Source: Flavipsychrobacter sp.
GTDB lineage: Bacteria > Bacteroidota > Bacteroidia > Chitinophagales > Chitinophagaceae
Direction of reading: 5' to 3'
Length of the DNA stretch: 64,000 bases
Assembly: GCA_021155965.1 (NCBI GenBank)
Contig: JAJNBJ010000006.1
Location: 1 to 64,000, forward strand
Below, one piece after another: positions 1 through 10,400 of this stretch (position 1 is its first letter; each line of letters opens with the position of its first letter). Both the position numbers and the translations under genes were made by a program. Below the pieces are notes generated by a model. The model did not search any database, was not told the DNA's origin, and was given only the letters and a program-made list of their open reading frames with translations.

Positions 1-105
1 ACTGATCGTGACTCCTGTTTCTCTTCTTTTTCTTTTCATTTTATCTGCGTTAAAGTTAGTGATTGTTAACTTTGACACAGTTTAATTTACGCCCTCTTCT
101 ATAAG

Positions 106-139
106 TAAAAAATCCCTTGTCTTTCTGCCCGACTACAGC
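106..139. repeat. Left imperfect direct repeat flanking the toxin-antitoxin pair
   Basis: Shares an A-run followed by TCCC and a TCTT-CTG-CCGAC core with 820-851, in the same orientation. The two copies bracket the PIN/antitoxin pair. It lies just past the toxin stop codon, so it may also serve as the toxin transcript's 3' end. Seen by eye; no alignment was run. Confidence 0.5.
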
Positions 140-145
140 TTTATT

Positions 146-532
146 TTACCATAAGACACTCAATTCCTGATATCCTTCGAAATTTTTATCCTTACTGATG
201 ACGGTATAGTTTTCTGTTAAGGCCTGTGCGATGATTATTCTGTCAAAAGGGTCGTTGTGGCGCCGCTCAAGCGTAGTGAGTGTAGTTGTGTGCAGAAAAG
301 TTATGGGTAATAATTCGAAACCGTTAATATTAATTTGGTTACTTAATTCTTTATAAGGCATATCCAGTTCCAGTTTGCCGATATTCAATTTGATTGCAAT
401 TTCCCACAGAGATGCAATACTTATGAATTTACTTGAACCAGGAGAAGCGATTGCATTAACTGCATTGCGAGAAATCTGCTTGTCGTCATTGATATACCAA
501 AGAAAAGTGTGGGTATCCAGCAGGTAGTTCAT
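146..532 (-). CDS. PIN-domain toxin, VapC-like endoribonuclease
   Basis: Predicted type II toxin of the PIN-domain RNase superfamily, which cuts RNA with metal ions held by acidic residues. At 128 residues it is the usual single-domain size. The acidic set is visible: Asp6 in LLDTHTFLW, Glu44 in SLWEIAIK, Asp94 and Asp97 in NDPFDRIIIAQA, and Asp115 in ISKDKNF. The start codon overlaps the stop of the upstream antitoxin by one base (TAATG on the minus strand), which implies translational coupling. The order antitoxin then toxin is standard and suggests autoregulation by the complex, although no operator was identified. Toxicity and RNA target are inferred from the family only. The module is bracketed by imperfect direct repeats. 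Confidence 0.88.
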   Translation of the reverse strand: MNYLLDTHTFLWYINDDKQISRNAVNAIASPGSSKFISIASLWEIAIKLNIGKLELDMPYKELSNQININGFELLPITFLHTTTLTTLERRHNDPFDRIIIAQALTENYTVISKDKNFEGYQELSVLW

Positions 533-744
533 TATATGTAGTCTTTAAACTCATCAAGCGGTTCGTCAAAATCAGGCGACATCCTGATCTTACCTTTTGC
601 GCTACCGGGTTTAGGAACTGCTTTTTTCTGTTCAGTGTGTTTTGCCGCTGATTTTTCGAGTAAAAAATCTACAAAGTCAGACACTTCCTGCTTTAAGTTG
701 TCAGGCAGTGTTTCCAATTTGTTGTATATACTAAAGGCGGTCAT
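532..744 (-). CDS. Antitoxin, DUF2281-like
   Basis: A 70-residue protein immediately upstream of the PIN toxin and overlapping it by one base. The first 30 residues (a helix with KLETLPDNLKQEVSDFVDFL) match the DUF2281 pattern often seen beside PIN toxins. The second half is Lys/Pro-rich and then acidic, ending in FDEPLDEFKDYI, which is the likely toxin-binding tail. No classical DNA-binding fold can be recognised from the sequence. The role as antitoxin is inferred from family resemblance plus position. Both genes run opposite to the giant adhesin gene and in the same direction as scpA. Confidence 0.8.
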   Translation of the reverse strand: MTAFSIYNKLETLPDNLKQEVSDFVDFLLEKSAAKHTEQKKAVPKPGSAKGKIRMSPDFDEPLDEFKDYI

Positions 745-819
745 TTAGCACAAAATTAAGGAGAAAAAATCATATATACTCAATTACTCCATTCAAAAAC
801 AAACTGAGCATCATACAAA

Positions 820-851
820 TAAAAAATCCCCTTATCTTGCTGTCCGACAGC
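820..851. repeat. Right imperfect direct repeat flanking the toxin-antitoxin pair
   Basis: Partner of 106-139: the same A-run/TCCC start, and 14 of 17 positions identical across the following CTT-TCTT-CTG-CCGAC core. This copy also forms the left arm of the hairpin annotated at 821-868. Confidence 0.5.
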
Positions 852-868
852 CACTTTGGGGAATTTTT
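821..868 (-). terminator. Rho-independent-type terminator of scpA
   Basis: On the minus strand the arms AAAAATTCCCC and GGGGATTTTTT pair around an inner perfect GCTGT/ACAGC stem, and a U-rich tail follows. It starts about 30 bases past the scpA stop codon. The rest of the 745-899 gap holds nothing else recognisable. Confidence 0.55.
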
Positions 869-899
869 AGTGTACAAGTGTACACCCAATGTATATCAA

Positions 900-1742
900 T
901 TACTGTGCCAAGGTATCGGCATCAGACTCATCGGTAGCCTGGTTTTCGTCTTCTTTAACAGAATCAGTCCCTTCGTTAACAGTATTTTCTGAAATTTCGC
1001 CTTGAGTTACCCATTCTACGATGAAATTGTTCCTGCCGGTGCCGATCAAAATCCCCAAAAATTTCTGCTGTATCAATTCCAGCATCGCGAGAAAGGTAAA
1101 TATGGCATGAATCCTGTTTTGGCAGGCAGCAAATAACATTTCAAAAGGAACGCGTTTTTGCTCTTTCAGATGGTCAATCAGATAGGTGCGTTGCCCTTCA
1201 AGGCTGTAGTTGTATTTTACTACTACGTGTTGTGGTTTGTTTGTACGTTCGTTAAAACGCTTGATCACCTTCTCATACGCCTGCAACAGCTTATACATGG
1301 TTACGGTCTGTATCTCCGTACCTTCTGAATAAGTTTCATTCAGTGCATTCATCTCAGCCATTATGTTGCCGCGCTTTTGCTGCATCTGGCGGTCGGCTTC
1401 CATAACCATCATCACCTCTGATGCTTCTTTGAAGCGCTTGTACTCCAGTATCTTATCAACCAGTTCCTGGCGGGGATCTATTTCATTGCCTTGTGCATCC
1501 AGCTCTTTGCGCGGCAACAGCATTTTTGCTTTTATGCGCATCAATGTGGACACAAATAAGATGAACTCACTTGCCAACTCAATATTCAATGTTTCCAGGG
1601 AGTGGATGTAACTGAGGAAATCGTTGGTGAGTTTAGCAATGGGTATATTGTAAATATCCAGTTCGTCCCGCTCTATAAAGAACAGGAGCAGATCGAACGG
1701 GCCCTCGAACTGAGGTAATTTTATTTGGTATGATGCTGACAT
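900..1742 (-). CDS. scpA: Segregation and condensation protein A
   Basis: The kleisin subunit of the bacterial SMC-ScpA-ScpB condensin, which bridges the SMC heads and compacts and segregates the chromosome in the cytoplasm. The N-terminal signature is clear: FEGPFDLLLFFIERDELDIYN, then the helical SEFILFVSTLMRIKAKMLLP stretch. The C-terminal winged-helix part (about residues 195-245) carries the RVPFEMLF and IHAIFTFLAMLELIQ segments. The last 30 or so residues form an acidic, low-complexity tail. Length of 280 is normal for Bacteroidota. The usual partner scpB is not in the window. Downstream lie a terminator and the toxin-antitoxin pair; upstream is a heptamer repeat array, so it probably has its own promoter. 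Confidence 0.93.
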   Translation of the reverse strand: MSASYQIKLPQFEGPFDLLLFFIERDELDIYNIPIAKLTNDFLSYIHSLETLNIELASEFILFVSTLMRIKAKMLLPRKELDAQGNEIDPRQELVDKILEYKRFKEASEVMMVMEADRQMQQKRGNIMAEMNALNETYSEGTEIQTVTMYKLLQAYEKVIKRFNERTNKPQHVVVKYNYSLEGQRTYLIDHLKEQKRVPFEMLFAACQNRIHAIFTFLAMLELIQQKFLGILIGTGRNNFIVEWVTQGEISENTVNEGTDSVKEDENQATDESDADTLAQ

Positions 1743-1747
1743 TGTTT

Positions 1748-1777
1748 AGTCGTAAGTCGTAAGTCAAAAGTCGTAAG
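1748..1777. repeat. AGTCGTA heptamer array, copy 1
   Basis: A 30-base stretch of tandem AGTCGTA-type heptamers just upstream of scpA. It is identical at 29 of 30 positions to 56261-56290, more than 54 kb away. It lies between the DUF3078 stop codon and the scpA start. Confidence 0.85.
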
Positions 1778-1815
1778 CAGGGCAACAAAAATAAGCTTTT
1801 GAAGGCAACTTACAC

Positions 1816-2841
1816 TTAGAATTTATATTCTATACCAACATTGAAGAATTGTTTTACCTGCACCCAGCCAAGGTTTTTTCCGGGATCTTTCTTTTCTACT
1901 GTTGCGCCTGTATTGTCTACTGTTGTTTTGCTGTAGGGGATATCATTATCATAAATAAAGGTTGCGCCTAATGTAATGTTCAGGAATTTAGAAGCTTTCC
2001 ATGTAAAAAAGTTGTCAAACAGAATATCTATGTTTCCGGGGTCATCTTTTTTGATCACTTTACCTGCAGCATCTTTTCTGTCTTTTGCGATGTAGTTGCT
2101 GTACAGGTCGAGGCGGGTTTTAAATGTTGCCCTTTTGCTTATGTCGACCAGATACCTGCCTGAGAAGTAAGCGCCAAACTGGAATTGCATATTCTTGCCG
2201 GAATCTACGCCAAATGCGCCGGTTGGCGACATTGATGTGTAGTACCTGTCTACAAGAACGAGCCTGCCTGCGATAGGGGATAAGAATAAAGAAAGATTGC
2301 TGCCTTTTTTGTATTCAGCTCCTACAGCCAGTGTAAAATATGCCGGAGATAAAAACTCGGATGTAGGTGTTGGTGCAGAATCCCAATTAGGTTTGGTGTA
2401 ATCGAAGCCTTTTGAGAACTGGGATTTAAAGTTGAACAGTGCAGTTATATAGAGATTGCTGGTGTCAATTCTCCTGCCATATTTTGAAGTGAAGTCGATG
2501 CGGTCGTCTGTTTTTCTTGGTGTGAAGTCATTAGAGTACATATAGTTCAGACCGTACGAAAGATCGAGATTGTTAGTCCACGCGGCACCATGCATCAGCC
2601 TGTCGAAATGCCCGCTGAAAACACCGTTAACAGTCATTGAAACCAATTCGCCGCCGGCCGCCCAATTGTGCAGGAAGCCTTCGTTCAAGCCAATGTTTAC
2701 GAAGCCACCGTAAACCCATGCGGTGGTGTCTTTATTGGAAGTTTCCAGCGATTTTTTTACATCGTCTGTTTTGCTAACCTGTGCGTATGAATTGTAATTT
2801 CCGGAAAGGCAAATGAAAATGCCGAGTAATAATTTGCGCAT
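1816..2841 (-). CDS. DUF3078 outer-membrane-type protein
   Basis: A 341-residue exported protein with a signal peptide (residues 1-20, cleavage after SYAQ). The body has alternating short aromatic and polar strands (FTSKYGRRIDTSNLYITALF, QFQFGAYFSGRYLVDIS) and ends in an aromatic residue (GIEYKF). Both points suggest an outer-membrane beta-barrel. The WAAGGE/NNLDLSYGLNY pattern fits DUF3078, a Bacteroidota-specific family without an established function. It is 80 bp downstream of gldB on the same strand, so the two may be co-transcribed. The function is unknown; a porin or envelope role is inferred only. Confidence 0.85.
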   Translation of the reverse strand: MRKLLLGIFICLSGNYNSYAQVSKTDDVKKSLETSNKDTTAWVYGGFVNIGLNEGFLHNWAAGGELVSMTVNGVFSGHFDRLMHGAAWTNNLDLSYGLNYMYSNDFTPRKTDDRIDFTSKYGRRIDTSNLYITALFNFKSQFSKGFDYTKPNWDSAPTPTSEFLSPAYFTLAVGAEYKKGSNLSLFLSPIAGRLVLVDRYYTSMSPTGAFGVDSGKNMQFQFGAYFSGRYLVDISKRATFKTRLDLYSNYIAKDRKDAAGKVIKKDDPGNIDILFDNFFTWKASKFLNITLGATFIYDNDIPYSKTTVDNTGATVEKKDPGKNLGWVQVKQFFNVGIEYKF

Positions 2842-2921
2842 AAAATATTCAGTATAGTGTTAACAATAAAACTGCGGCAAAAGTAGAAGTTTGCCTTCGA
2901 CTTATCGCGACCTATTTTACT

Positions 2922-4007
2922 TTATCTCGGCTTGTATTTTGCAGAGTCGAGGAAACGTGCAGGATCGTGACGCCTATCCAGTAATTCTGCGAGTGTTGTT
3001 TTGGGGTATTGCTGCATGTAGGAAGTGACAATTTTATAACCCAGCCATGAGCCTATGTTGCCCGGGGATACTTTTACTACATCATCCGCAGCTTCAAGCC
3101 CTTTTGCAAATGGCCCCTCGTGAACATATGGCATTACCGACTGAGGTGTTTTGTCATACAGCAGGTTACGGCGAATAAAAAAGTTATAGATGAGCGCTTC
3201 GTTTTCGTTACACCAGTTCACCTGTGTTTGCGTGAAACCAAATAATACGGAGTCCGGTTCATGGGGCATTATTTTGTGCAGGAAATATTGTTCCCTGCCA
3301 CGCTGCAACATCAGGTCGAGCAATGTCTTGTCGTCGGGTATGAAGGGGTGGCCCATCCTGTAATATGTACTGAACAGGGAAACAGGAATGTATGATCTCC
3401 TGGTGTGAGATAGCATGTAATCGGGCAGGCCGATAGACTTGTAATGAGGATATTGGTGGCCTAAAAACATATCGAGGCCAATGCACAACGTGTACTGGTC
3501 TACAGGAAAAGTCGGCCATTTACTGAGCCCCATGTTCAGGTATATGATGCGAGGCACAACAGCTTCGGGGAAATAATATTTGATGAATTTAAATCCTGAG
3601 GTAAGCTGCCCATCAATATCCTTGTTGCCGGGATAGTATTTTTTGATCGTATCTTCCAGGTCTACAAAATCTTTGAATGTGAGGTCAAGCCTTACATCTT
3701 CCCTTATGCCTTTTACTGTATCATTAAAATTTCCGCGTATGTTATATTCCCTTACCGTATCCAGGTAGTAGTTCAGAAAATCGGGATATTTGGCAGAGAG
3801 TTTTTGCAGTCCTTCGGCTATGTGGTTGGTGTCTATTGCATACAGATCAAGGTCAAATCGATAGGTTTTTAATGAAACATTGATCTTTGAGACATCAGGG
3901 ATATCTTCTTTTTCCTGTCCGCAGCTACCCACCATAAATAGTGCTGCAAGAAGCCATATTAATGGCAACCTATTGGCGCTGTATTTTCTAAGTATTGTAC
4001 TTCTCAT
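2922..4007 (-). CDS. gldB: Gliding motility lipoprotein GldB-like
   Basis: A 361-residue lipoprotein: a hydrophobic segment at residues 13-27 is followed by the lipobox VGSC with Cys29. The start region KINVSLKTYRFDLDLYAID, and HYKSIGLPDYMLSHTRRSYIP and MPHEPDSVLFGFTQTQVNWC further on, match the GldB family. Its members are needed for gliding in Flavobacterium and are widespread in Bacteroidota, where they accompany the type IX secretion/gliding machinery. Location: periplasmic side of a membrane. The presence of five T9SS cargo genes in the same window agrees with a working T9SS. The other gld genes are not here. The start is the ATG that places the signal peptide correctly. Confidence 0.85.
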   Translation of the reverse strand: MRSTILRKYSANRLPLIWLLAALFMVGSCGQEKEDIPDVSKINVSLKTYRFDLDLYAIDTNHIAEGLQKLSAKYPDFLNYYLDTVREYNIRGNFNDTVKGIREDVRLDLTFKDFVDLEDTIKKYYPGNKDIDGQLTSGFKFIKYYFPEAVVPRIIYLNMGLSKWPTFPVDQYTLCIGLDMFLGHQYPHYKSIGLPDYMLSHTRRSYIPVSLFSTYYRMGHPFIPDDKTLLDLMLQRGREQYFLHKIMPHEPDSVLFGFTQTQVNWCNENEALIYNFFIRRNLLYDKTPQSVMPYVHEGPFAKGLEAADDVVKVSPGNIGSWLGYKIVTSYMQQYPKTTLAELLDRRHDPARFLDSAKYKPR

Positions 4008-4438
4008 TATGTTATTTTGACGTGGTGCAAAAATAAACGATGCATGGGTTTTTATCGCATTGGATATTTATTTCTATTTCGGTATCTATTAATATAAAAT
4101 AAATAAATGCTGCAATCCTACTAACATTTTTCTATAAAAATGCGCCTTTAAATGTAGAGACTTTTATGTTTTTTACTCAAGCAGGCGGATGATATTTTTG
4201 TTGAGGAATGTTGATAAAATCAGTCTATTTAGTATTTGAATTTCGTTCATATATAAATATGTGTATTGGATAGCTACGTCCATGTAAAAAAAAACTGTGG
4301 ATAGTATAATTTAAATACAAAATAAACTATCTTAGTCGCAAATTTGTATAAAGGCATGTTAAAAATGGTGGCTAAAAACACACCATTTTTTTAACTGCTT
4401 ATTGTAGATTTTATAGAAAGTTCAGTAAAGAAGGTCAA
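4008..4438. other. AT-rich divergent intergenic region between gldB and the giant gene
   Basis: About 430 bases with no credible gene. It must hold the promoters of gldB (leftward) and of the giant gene (rightward). The Bacteroidota -7 consensus (TAnnTTTG) is met at 7 of 8 positions by CAAATTTG near 4339-4346, but no good -33 partner was found. A terminator-like hairpin is annotated separately at 4361-4390. Confidence 0.5.
4361..4393 (+). promoter_or_regulatory. Terminator-like hairpin in the leader of the giant gene
   Basis: A perfect 10-bp stem (AAAAATGGTG paired with CACCATTTTT), a 10-base loop and a trailing T-run. It sits about 75 bases before the start codon at 4469. No complete gene ends just upstream on this strand, so it is not an ordinary 3' end. 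An attenuator is the obvious reading, but that is inference. Confidence 0.4.
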
Positions 4439-4468
4439 TTGATTATATTTATTTTAAAGCAAAAGATT

Positions 4469-7400
4469 ATGATAGCAGGAAATCTTTACACTACACAACA
4501 AATTATTGGTAAGAAAGTTAAAGGGTTAGGGCGTTTTGCGTCGATCCTTGTGGCAGGGATATTGTTGTTTGGTGTGTCATCTGTTGCGCAGAGTTATGTG
4601 CAAGTAATGAATACTTCCGGTACTACAAAGTATAACGGGGTAAACGTTACGGTAACGACCAGTGGAGGAGGTTCTTCCTCTGCTTGCGGAACAGCGCCGA
4701 GCCCTTATTCGCTTGCTGCCAGTGGGGATAGCTACACTTTCACGTTTGCTGCCCCAGTAGGTTCGGTAAAGATCAATACTTCGTTCAATGCGAGTGGTGT
4801 ACCCGGAACAATGCATGTAGTGCGGAATGGCACAAGCTATGCTATCACCGATGCGAACCTTGCCGGAACAGTTGGCACATGTGATCCGGGTGTTTTGGCT
4901 GTGGCTTCGGGTGGCGATCTGACCAATGCAGGCAACTTAAGCGATAACCCCAATAATATTGTTGTCATTCCCGGCCCGATATCTACTTTAACGGTTTCCA
5001 GCACTGCTGCGGGCGGGTTTCTTTTTGGTATAGAAGTTACACCCGGCACTTACCGCCAGGTTACCCATACAGCAGGTGCGGCAGCTGTGAATGGTGTTAC
5101 AATAACAGTTACGGCCGGTGGGGGCACACCCGGTACGAATTCTACTTGTGGGCCAGCGCCAAGCCCTTATTTTACACCGGGAGCAGGAGACAATTATAAC
5201 TTTAGTTTTTCATCTGCAGTTGATGGTGTGAATGTGCCGGTTGTATTTGAGACCGGCGGTGCTGCAGCGCAGGCGCATTTTATCGTGAACGGTTCAGGCG
5301 TTACACTTACGGCAGGAGATATCAACGGCGCTGCGGCCAGTACATGTAGTCCAGGTGTGCTTGCTGTAGTTTCAGCAGGTGACCTTACGAATTCGGGCAA
5401 CACAACATCAAATCCTAATGCCAATGTGATGCTGCCTACATCAGGAACAGTTTCGACATTGAATGTGTCAAGTGTTGTATCGCAAGGATTTGTTTCAGGT
5501 ATGTGGTTTACAACGGGCTCTACGGCGGCATTATCATACAATAATGCAAGCCCCCAGTTCATGACGTTGTGTACGAATGCTGCGGCAACTTCTATCAATT
5601 CCCAATTGGCGGTAACCGACCTGAACTCAGGCCCAACGCTTACGTGGAGCGTTGTTGTTCCCCCTGCGAACGGTGTATTATCCGGTTTCCCATACTCAAC
5701 TGCTTCAACCGGCGGTAGTGTAACTCCGGCTGGTTTAACATATCAGCCAAATGCAAGCTATAGCGGCCCTGACGGATATACTATACAAGTGACAGACGGT
5801 GTGAACACTGTTACGACAGTTGTTAATGTAACGATGTACCCAAGCCCTGATGTGAGCAATTTTGCTACTTCTGCAGCAGATGTTTGCCAGGGGAGTGGTT
5901 CTTTAGTTACTATCACATCTACTTCTCTTGCTGATGGCACTTACAATGTGACTTATAACCTGGTTGGTGCAAACTCTGCAACGGGCGTAATAGGTTCTGT
6001 AACCATGGCATCAGGCACAGGTACGTTTACTACCTCCTCTCTTGCCAATTCGGGTGCAACGACGATAATCATTACCACAATGACCAACCCTTGTGCAGCA
6101 AGTGTTGTATCAAGCGGTAACGTTGATGGTTTTACAGTTAATGCGACACCAGGTGCAATATTTGTTCCCGGCCCGGTTTGCGTTGGCTCAACTATGACGG
6201 TTGCCTCAGGTACTGCAGGCGGCACTTATTCCAGCAGTAATACTTTGCTGGCAACAGTAGTTGGTGCAACCGGTGTTGTGACCGGTGTAGGGGCAGGTAA
6301 CCCGATCATCACCTATATGTTAGGAACGGGTTGCTTCACAACTGTAGTTATTACAGTGAACCCAACACCTAACGCTATTACCGGCAGCAACACAGTGTGT
6401 ACCGGTTATACAACCTCGCTTACCCAAACTACACCCGGTGGTACCTGGAGCAGCAGTAACCCTGCTGTGGGATCAATTACCAGCGGTGGTGTTGTTACCG
6501 GTATTATTGCAGGTAATATCAATATCTCTTATACATTACCAGCGGGATGTTTTGTGATATTCCCGATGACAGTGAATACTACCCCGGCAGCAAATACGGG
6601 CCCCACAACAGTTTGTACAGGGCTTACGATAACATTAGCTAATGGTACAGGCGGCGGTACATGGAGCAGCAGCAATGTAGGTGAAGGAACAGTTGACGCC
6701 GGTACTGGTGTAGTAGGAGGTATTGCGGCAGGCTTCCCTACGATTACTTACACAGTACCTTCGGGCTGTTTTGTAGTAACACCTATAACGGTCAATACTT
6801 CTCCGGCTACAATAGCAGGATCGTCAACTGTATGTGTTGGTGCTAATACAACGCTTACGAACTCTTCCGGCGGCGGTGCGTGGACCAGCAGTAATACATT
6901 GCTAGGAACAGTGGGCGCCGGTACTGGTGTTGTAACAGGGATAGCTGTAGGCACGCCTACGATAACTTATACGCTTCCCAATGCATGTTTTACTACTCAT
7001 GCAATGACGGTTAATCCCAACCCAGCAGCTATTACCGGTACATTTACCGTTTGTACAGGGGCAAATACAACATTGGCTGATGCTACGGCAGGTGGTACCT
7101 GGGCCAGCAGCAATGGCGCGCTTGCATCAGTAGGTGCAGGCACCGGTGTTGTGACTGGTAATTCAGCGGGTGTGCCTACAATATCTTATACATTACCTAC
7201 AGGCTGCTTTGCTGTACAGAATGTGACCGTTAACCAAACCCCACCGGCTATCGGCGGTTCATCTACGGTTTGTGTAGCAAATAATACAACACTAACCAAC
7301 TCAACGGGTGGTGGTGCATGGAGCAGCAGTGATGGAACTGTTGTTGCTGTTGGCACAGCTACGGGTATTACCACCGGTATAGGTGCCGGTACTGCAAATA

Positions 7401-10400
7401 TTACTTATACAATGCCTACAGGCTGTTTCGTGATACACCCCATGACCGTTAATCCAAACCCCGCAGCAATAGCAGGTACATTTACGGTTTGTACAGGCAC
7501 TAACACAACTTTGACTAACGGTACTGCAGGTGGTTCATGGACCAGCAGCAATACCGGTATAGCTACTGTGGGCGCCGGCACTGGTGTAGTAGGGGGCGTA
7601 GCAGCGGGCGTAGCTACAATTACGTATACATTAGGTACCGGTTGTTTCGCTACCCAGGCAGTAACTGTTATCCCATCGCCGGCGGCTATAGGCGGCCCGA
7701 CCAGTGTATGCGTTGGGTCAACAATTGTTATAACAAACGCTACTGCAGGTGGTACCTGGAGCAGCAGCAGCTTAGGACTTGCAACAGTAGGAGCGGGCAC
7801 AGGTTTAGTTACCGGTATGTCGGCAGGTGTGCCTACCATGACCTATACAGCATCTAACGGATGTATTGCTACACAGCCTATTACAGTAAATCCAACGCCG
7901 GCAACGATCGGTGGTGCTTCAGTAGTTTGTACCGGCTTCAATACAGTACTGACCAACAGTACTACCGGAGGCACATGGACAAGCAGTGATGTAACGAAAG
8001 CAACTGTTGGCCCAGCAACCGGTATTGTAAGTGGTGCTGGTGCAGGTACAGTAACTATTACTTACTCTCTTGCAACCGGCTGTTTCGTGACACATGCAAT
8101 GACGGTGAATGCTTCGCCAACGCCTATAGCAGGTACAACGAACGTATGTATCGGTTTCACAACTACATTAAGTAACTCAATTGGCGGCGGTACCTGGAGC
8201 AGCAGCAATACTGCACTTGGTACGGTGGATGCCGGCACTGGGGTAGTTACGGGTATAGCTTCAGGTGTACCTACTATTAGTTATATACTTACATCAACAG
8301 GTTGTTATGCTACAACTCCTGTGACCGTTAATCCTAACCCTGCATCTATTTCCGGTACACCGGTTGCATGCGTAGGCTCAACTACTACATTAACTAATAC
8401 ATCTTCAGGCGGAACCTGGACAAGTGGTAATACAGGCCAGGCAACTATTGGTTCAGCATCAGGTGTTATGCTGGGTGTTGCAGCAGGTAATCCTGTTATT
8501 ACTTATATGTTGCCAACAACTTGTTATACAACAACCATCGCAACTATTGATCCATTGCCCGCTGCTATTACCGGTACTATGAGTGTTTGTATCGGGTTCA
8601 CAACAACACTTGCAGATGCTACTGCAGGTGGTACATGGAGCAGCAGCAACACTGCTATAGGTACTGTTGGTGCAGCTACCGGTGTAGTTGGTGGTATAGC
8701 AACGGGTGTAGTTACTATAACTTATACATTGCCGACAGGCTGTTTTACAACAACATCGGTAACAGTTAACCCAAATCCTCCGGCTATTACAGGTACAACC
8801 AATGTATGTGTCGGATCAACAACAACATTATTTAATGCTACCGGCGGCGGAACCTGGACAAGCAGCAATACAGGCCTGGCAACAGTTGGTGCTTCAAGCG
8901 GCGTAGTTTCGGGTGTATTGGACGGTACACTTATTATTACTTATACGTTACCGACAAGCTGTTTTATTACAACACCATTCACAGTTAATCCATTACCTGC
9001 AGGAATTACCGGAACAACAAGTGTATGCGTTGGTTTGACAACAACTTTGGCTAACGCAAGTTCAGGCGGTACATGGAGCAGCAGCAATACCGCTATAGGT
9101 ACTGTTGGCGCTGCTACCGGCGTAGTTGGTGGTATATCTGCTGGAACTACTACTATTACTTATACATTACCTACAGGTTGTATTGCTACAACTACTGTAA
9201 CTGTTAATGCAAATCCAACGTCTATTACAGGTACTCCTGTAGTTTGTACAGGATATACAACTACACTTGCTTCGACCCCATCGGGCGGTGCATGGACAAG
9301 CAGCAATATAGCAGTAGGCACCGTAGGTGCAGGTACAGGAATTGTAGGTGGTGTAACAGCTGGTAATGCTACGATAACATATACATTGCCTACCGGTTGT
9401 ATTACTACAGTTGTTGCGACTGTGAACCAGACTCCGGTTGCGATAGCAGGCACAATGAGTGTGTGTGTTGGCCTTACAACAACATTAACTGATGCTACCC
9501 CGGGTGGCAGCTGGAGCAGCAGCAACACATCGCAAGCTGTGGTTGGCCCTGCTACGGGTATAGTAACCGGTGTTGCCGCCGGCATCCCTGTAATTACTTA
9601 TACAATGCCAACGGGTTGTTATGCAACAACACCTGTAACGGTTAATTCAAATCCGGCGATGATAACCGGTGCTAATAATGTATGTACCGGTGCAACCATT
9701 GGGTTATCTGATGCTACCCCAGGCGGTGTATGGAGCAGCAGCGATGCAACCAGGGCAGACATTGGCTCTGCAACCGGTATAGTAACCGGTATTGCGGCTG
9801 GAACTGCAAACATTACTTATATGCTGTCAACAGGCTGTATAGCTGTGTTCCCGGTAACTGTAAATCAGACCCCGGCTGCGATCTCTGGCGTTATGAGTGT
9901 ATGTACGGGTTCAACGACTACACTTGCCAATGCTACGGTAGGTGGTTCATGGAGCAGCAGTAATGTTGCTATAGCTACGGTAGGTGCAGGAACCGGAGTT
10001 GTGAGCGGTTTAACAGCAGGTACTGTTACAATATCATATGCAATGTCAACCGGCTGCTATGCGCTTGCAACCGTTACCGTTAACCAGACGCCGGGTGCTA
10101 TTACCGGCACTATGGCAGTATGCGTAGGCGCAACAACTGCTTTAAGCAATACTACAGCAGGTGGCCTATGGAGCAGCAGCAATACATCTGAAGCTACAGT
10201 TGGTTCTACAACCGGTATAGTATCCGGTGTAGCAATAGGTACTCCTAACATTACATATGCAATGCCAACCGGCTGTTTTGCAGTTACTAATATTACAGTT
10301 AACCCAACACCGGCAGCTATAACAGGCACAACGGTTGTATGTGCAGGATCTACCACAACATTAAGCGATGCTACAAGTGGTGGTACATGGAGCAGTGCTA

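Noticed and set aside
9160-9585. Long Pro/Val/Thr-rich minus-strand frames throughout the giant gene
   Set aside because: They are shadows of the tandem repeats: each repeat gives the same antisense peptide (PVTTPVPAPTV-like).
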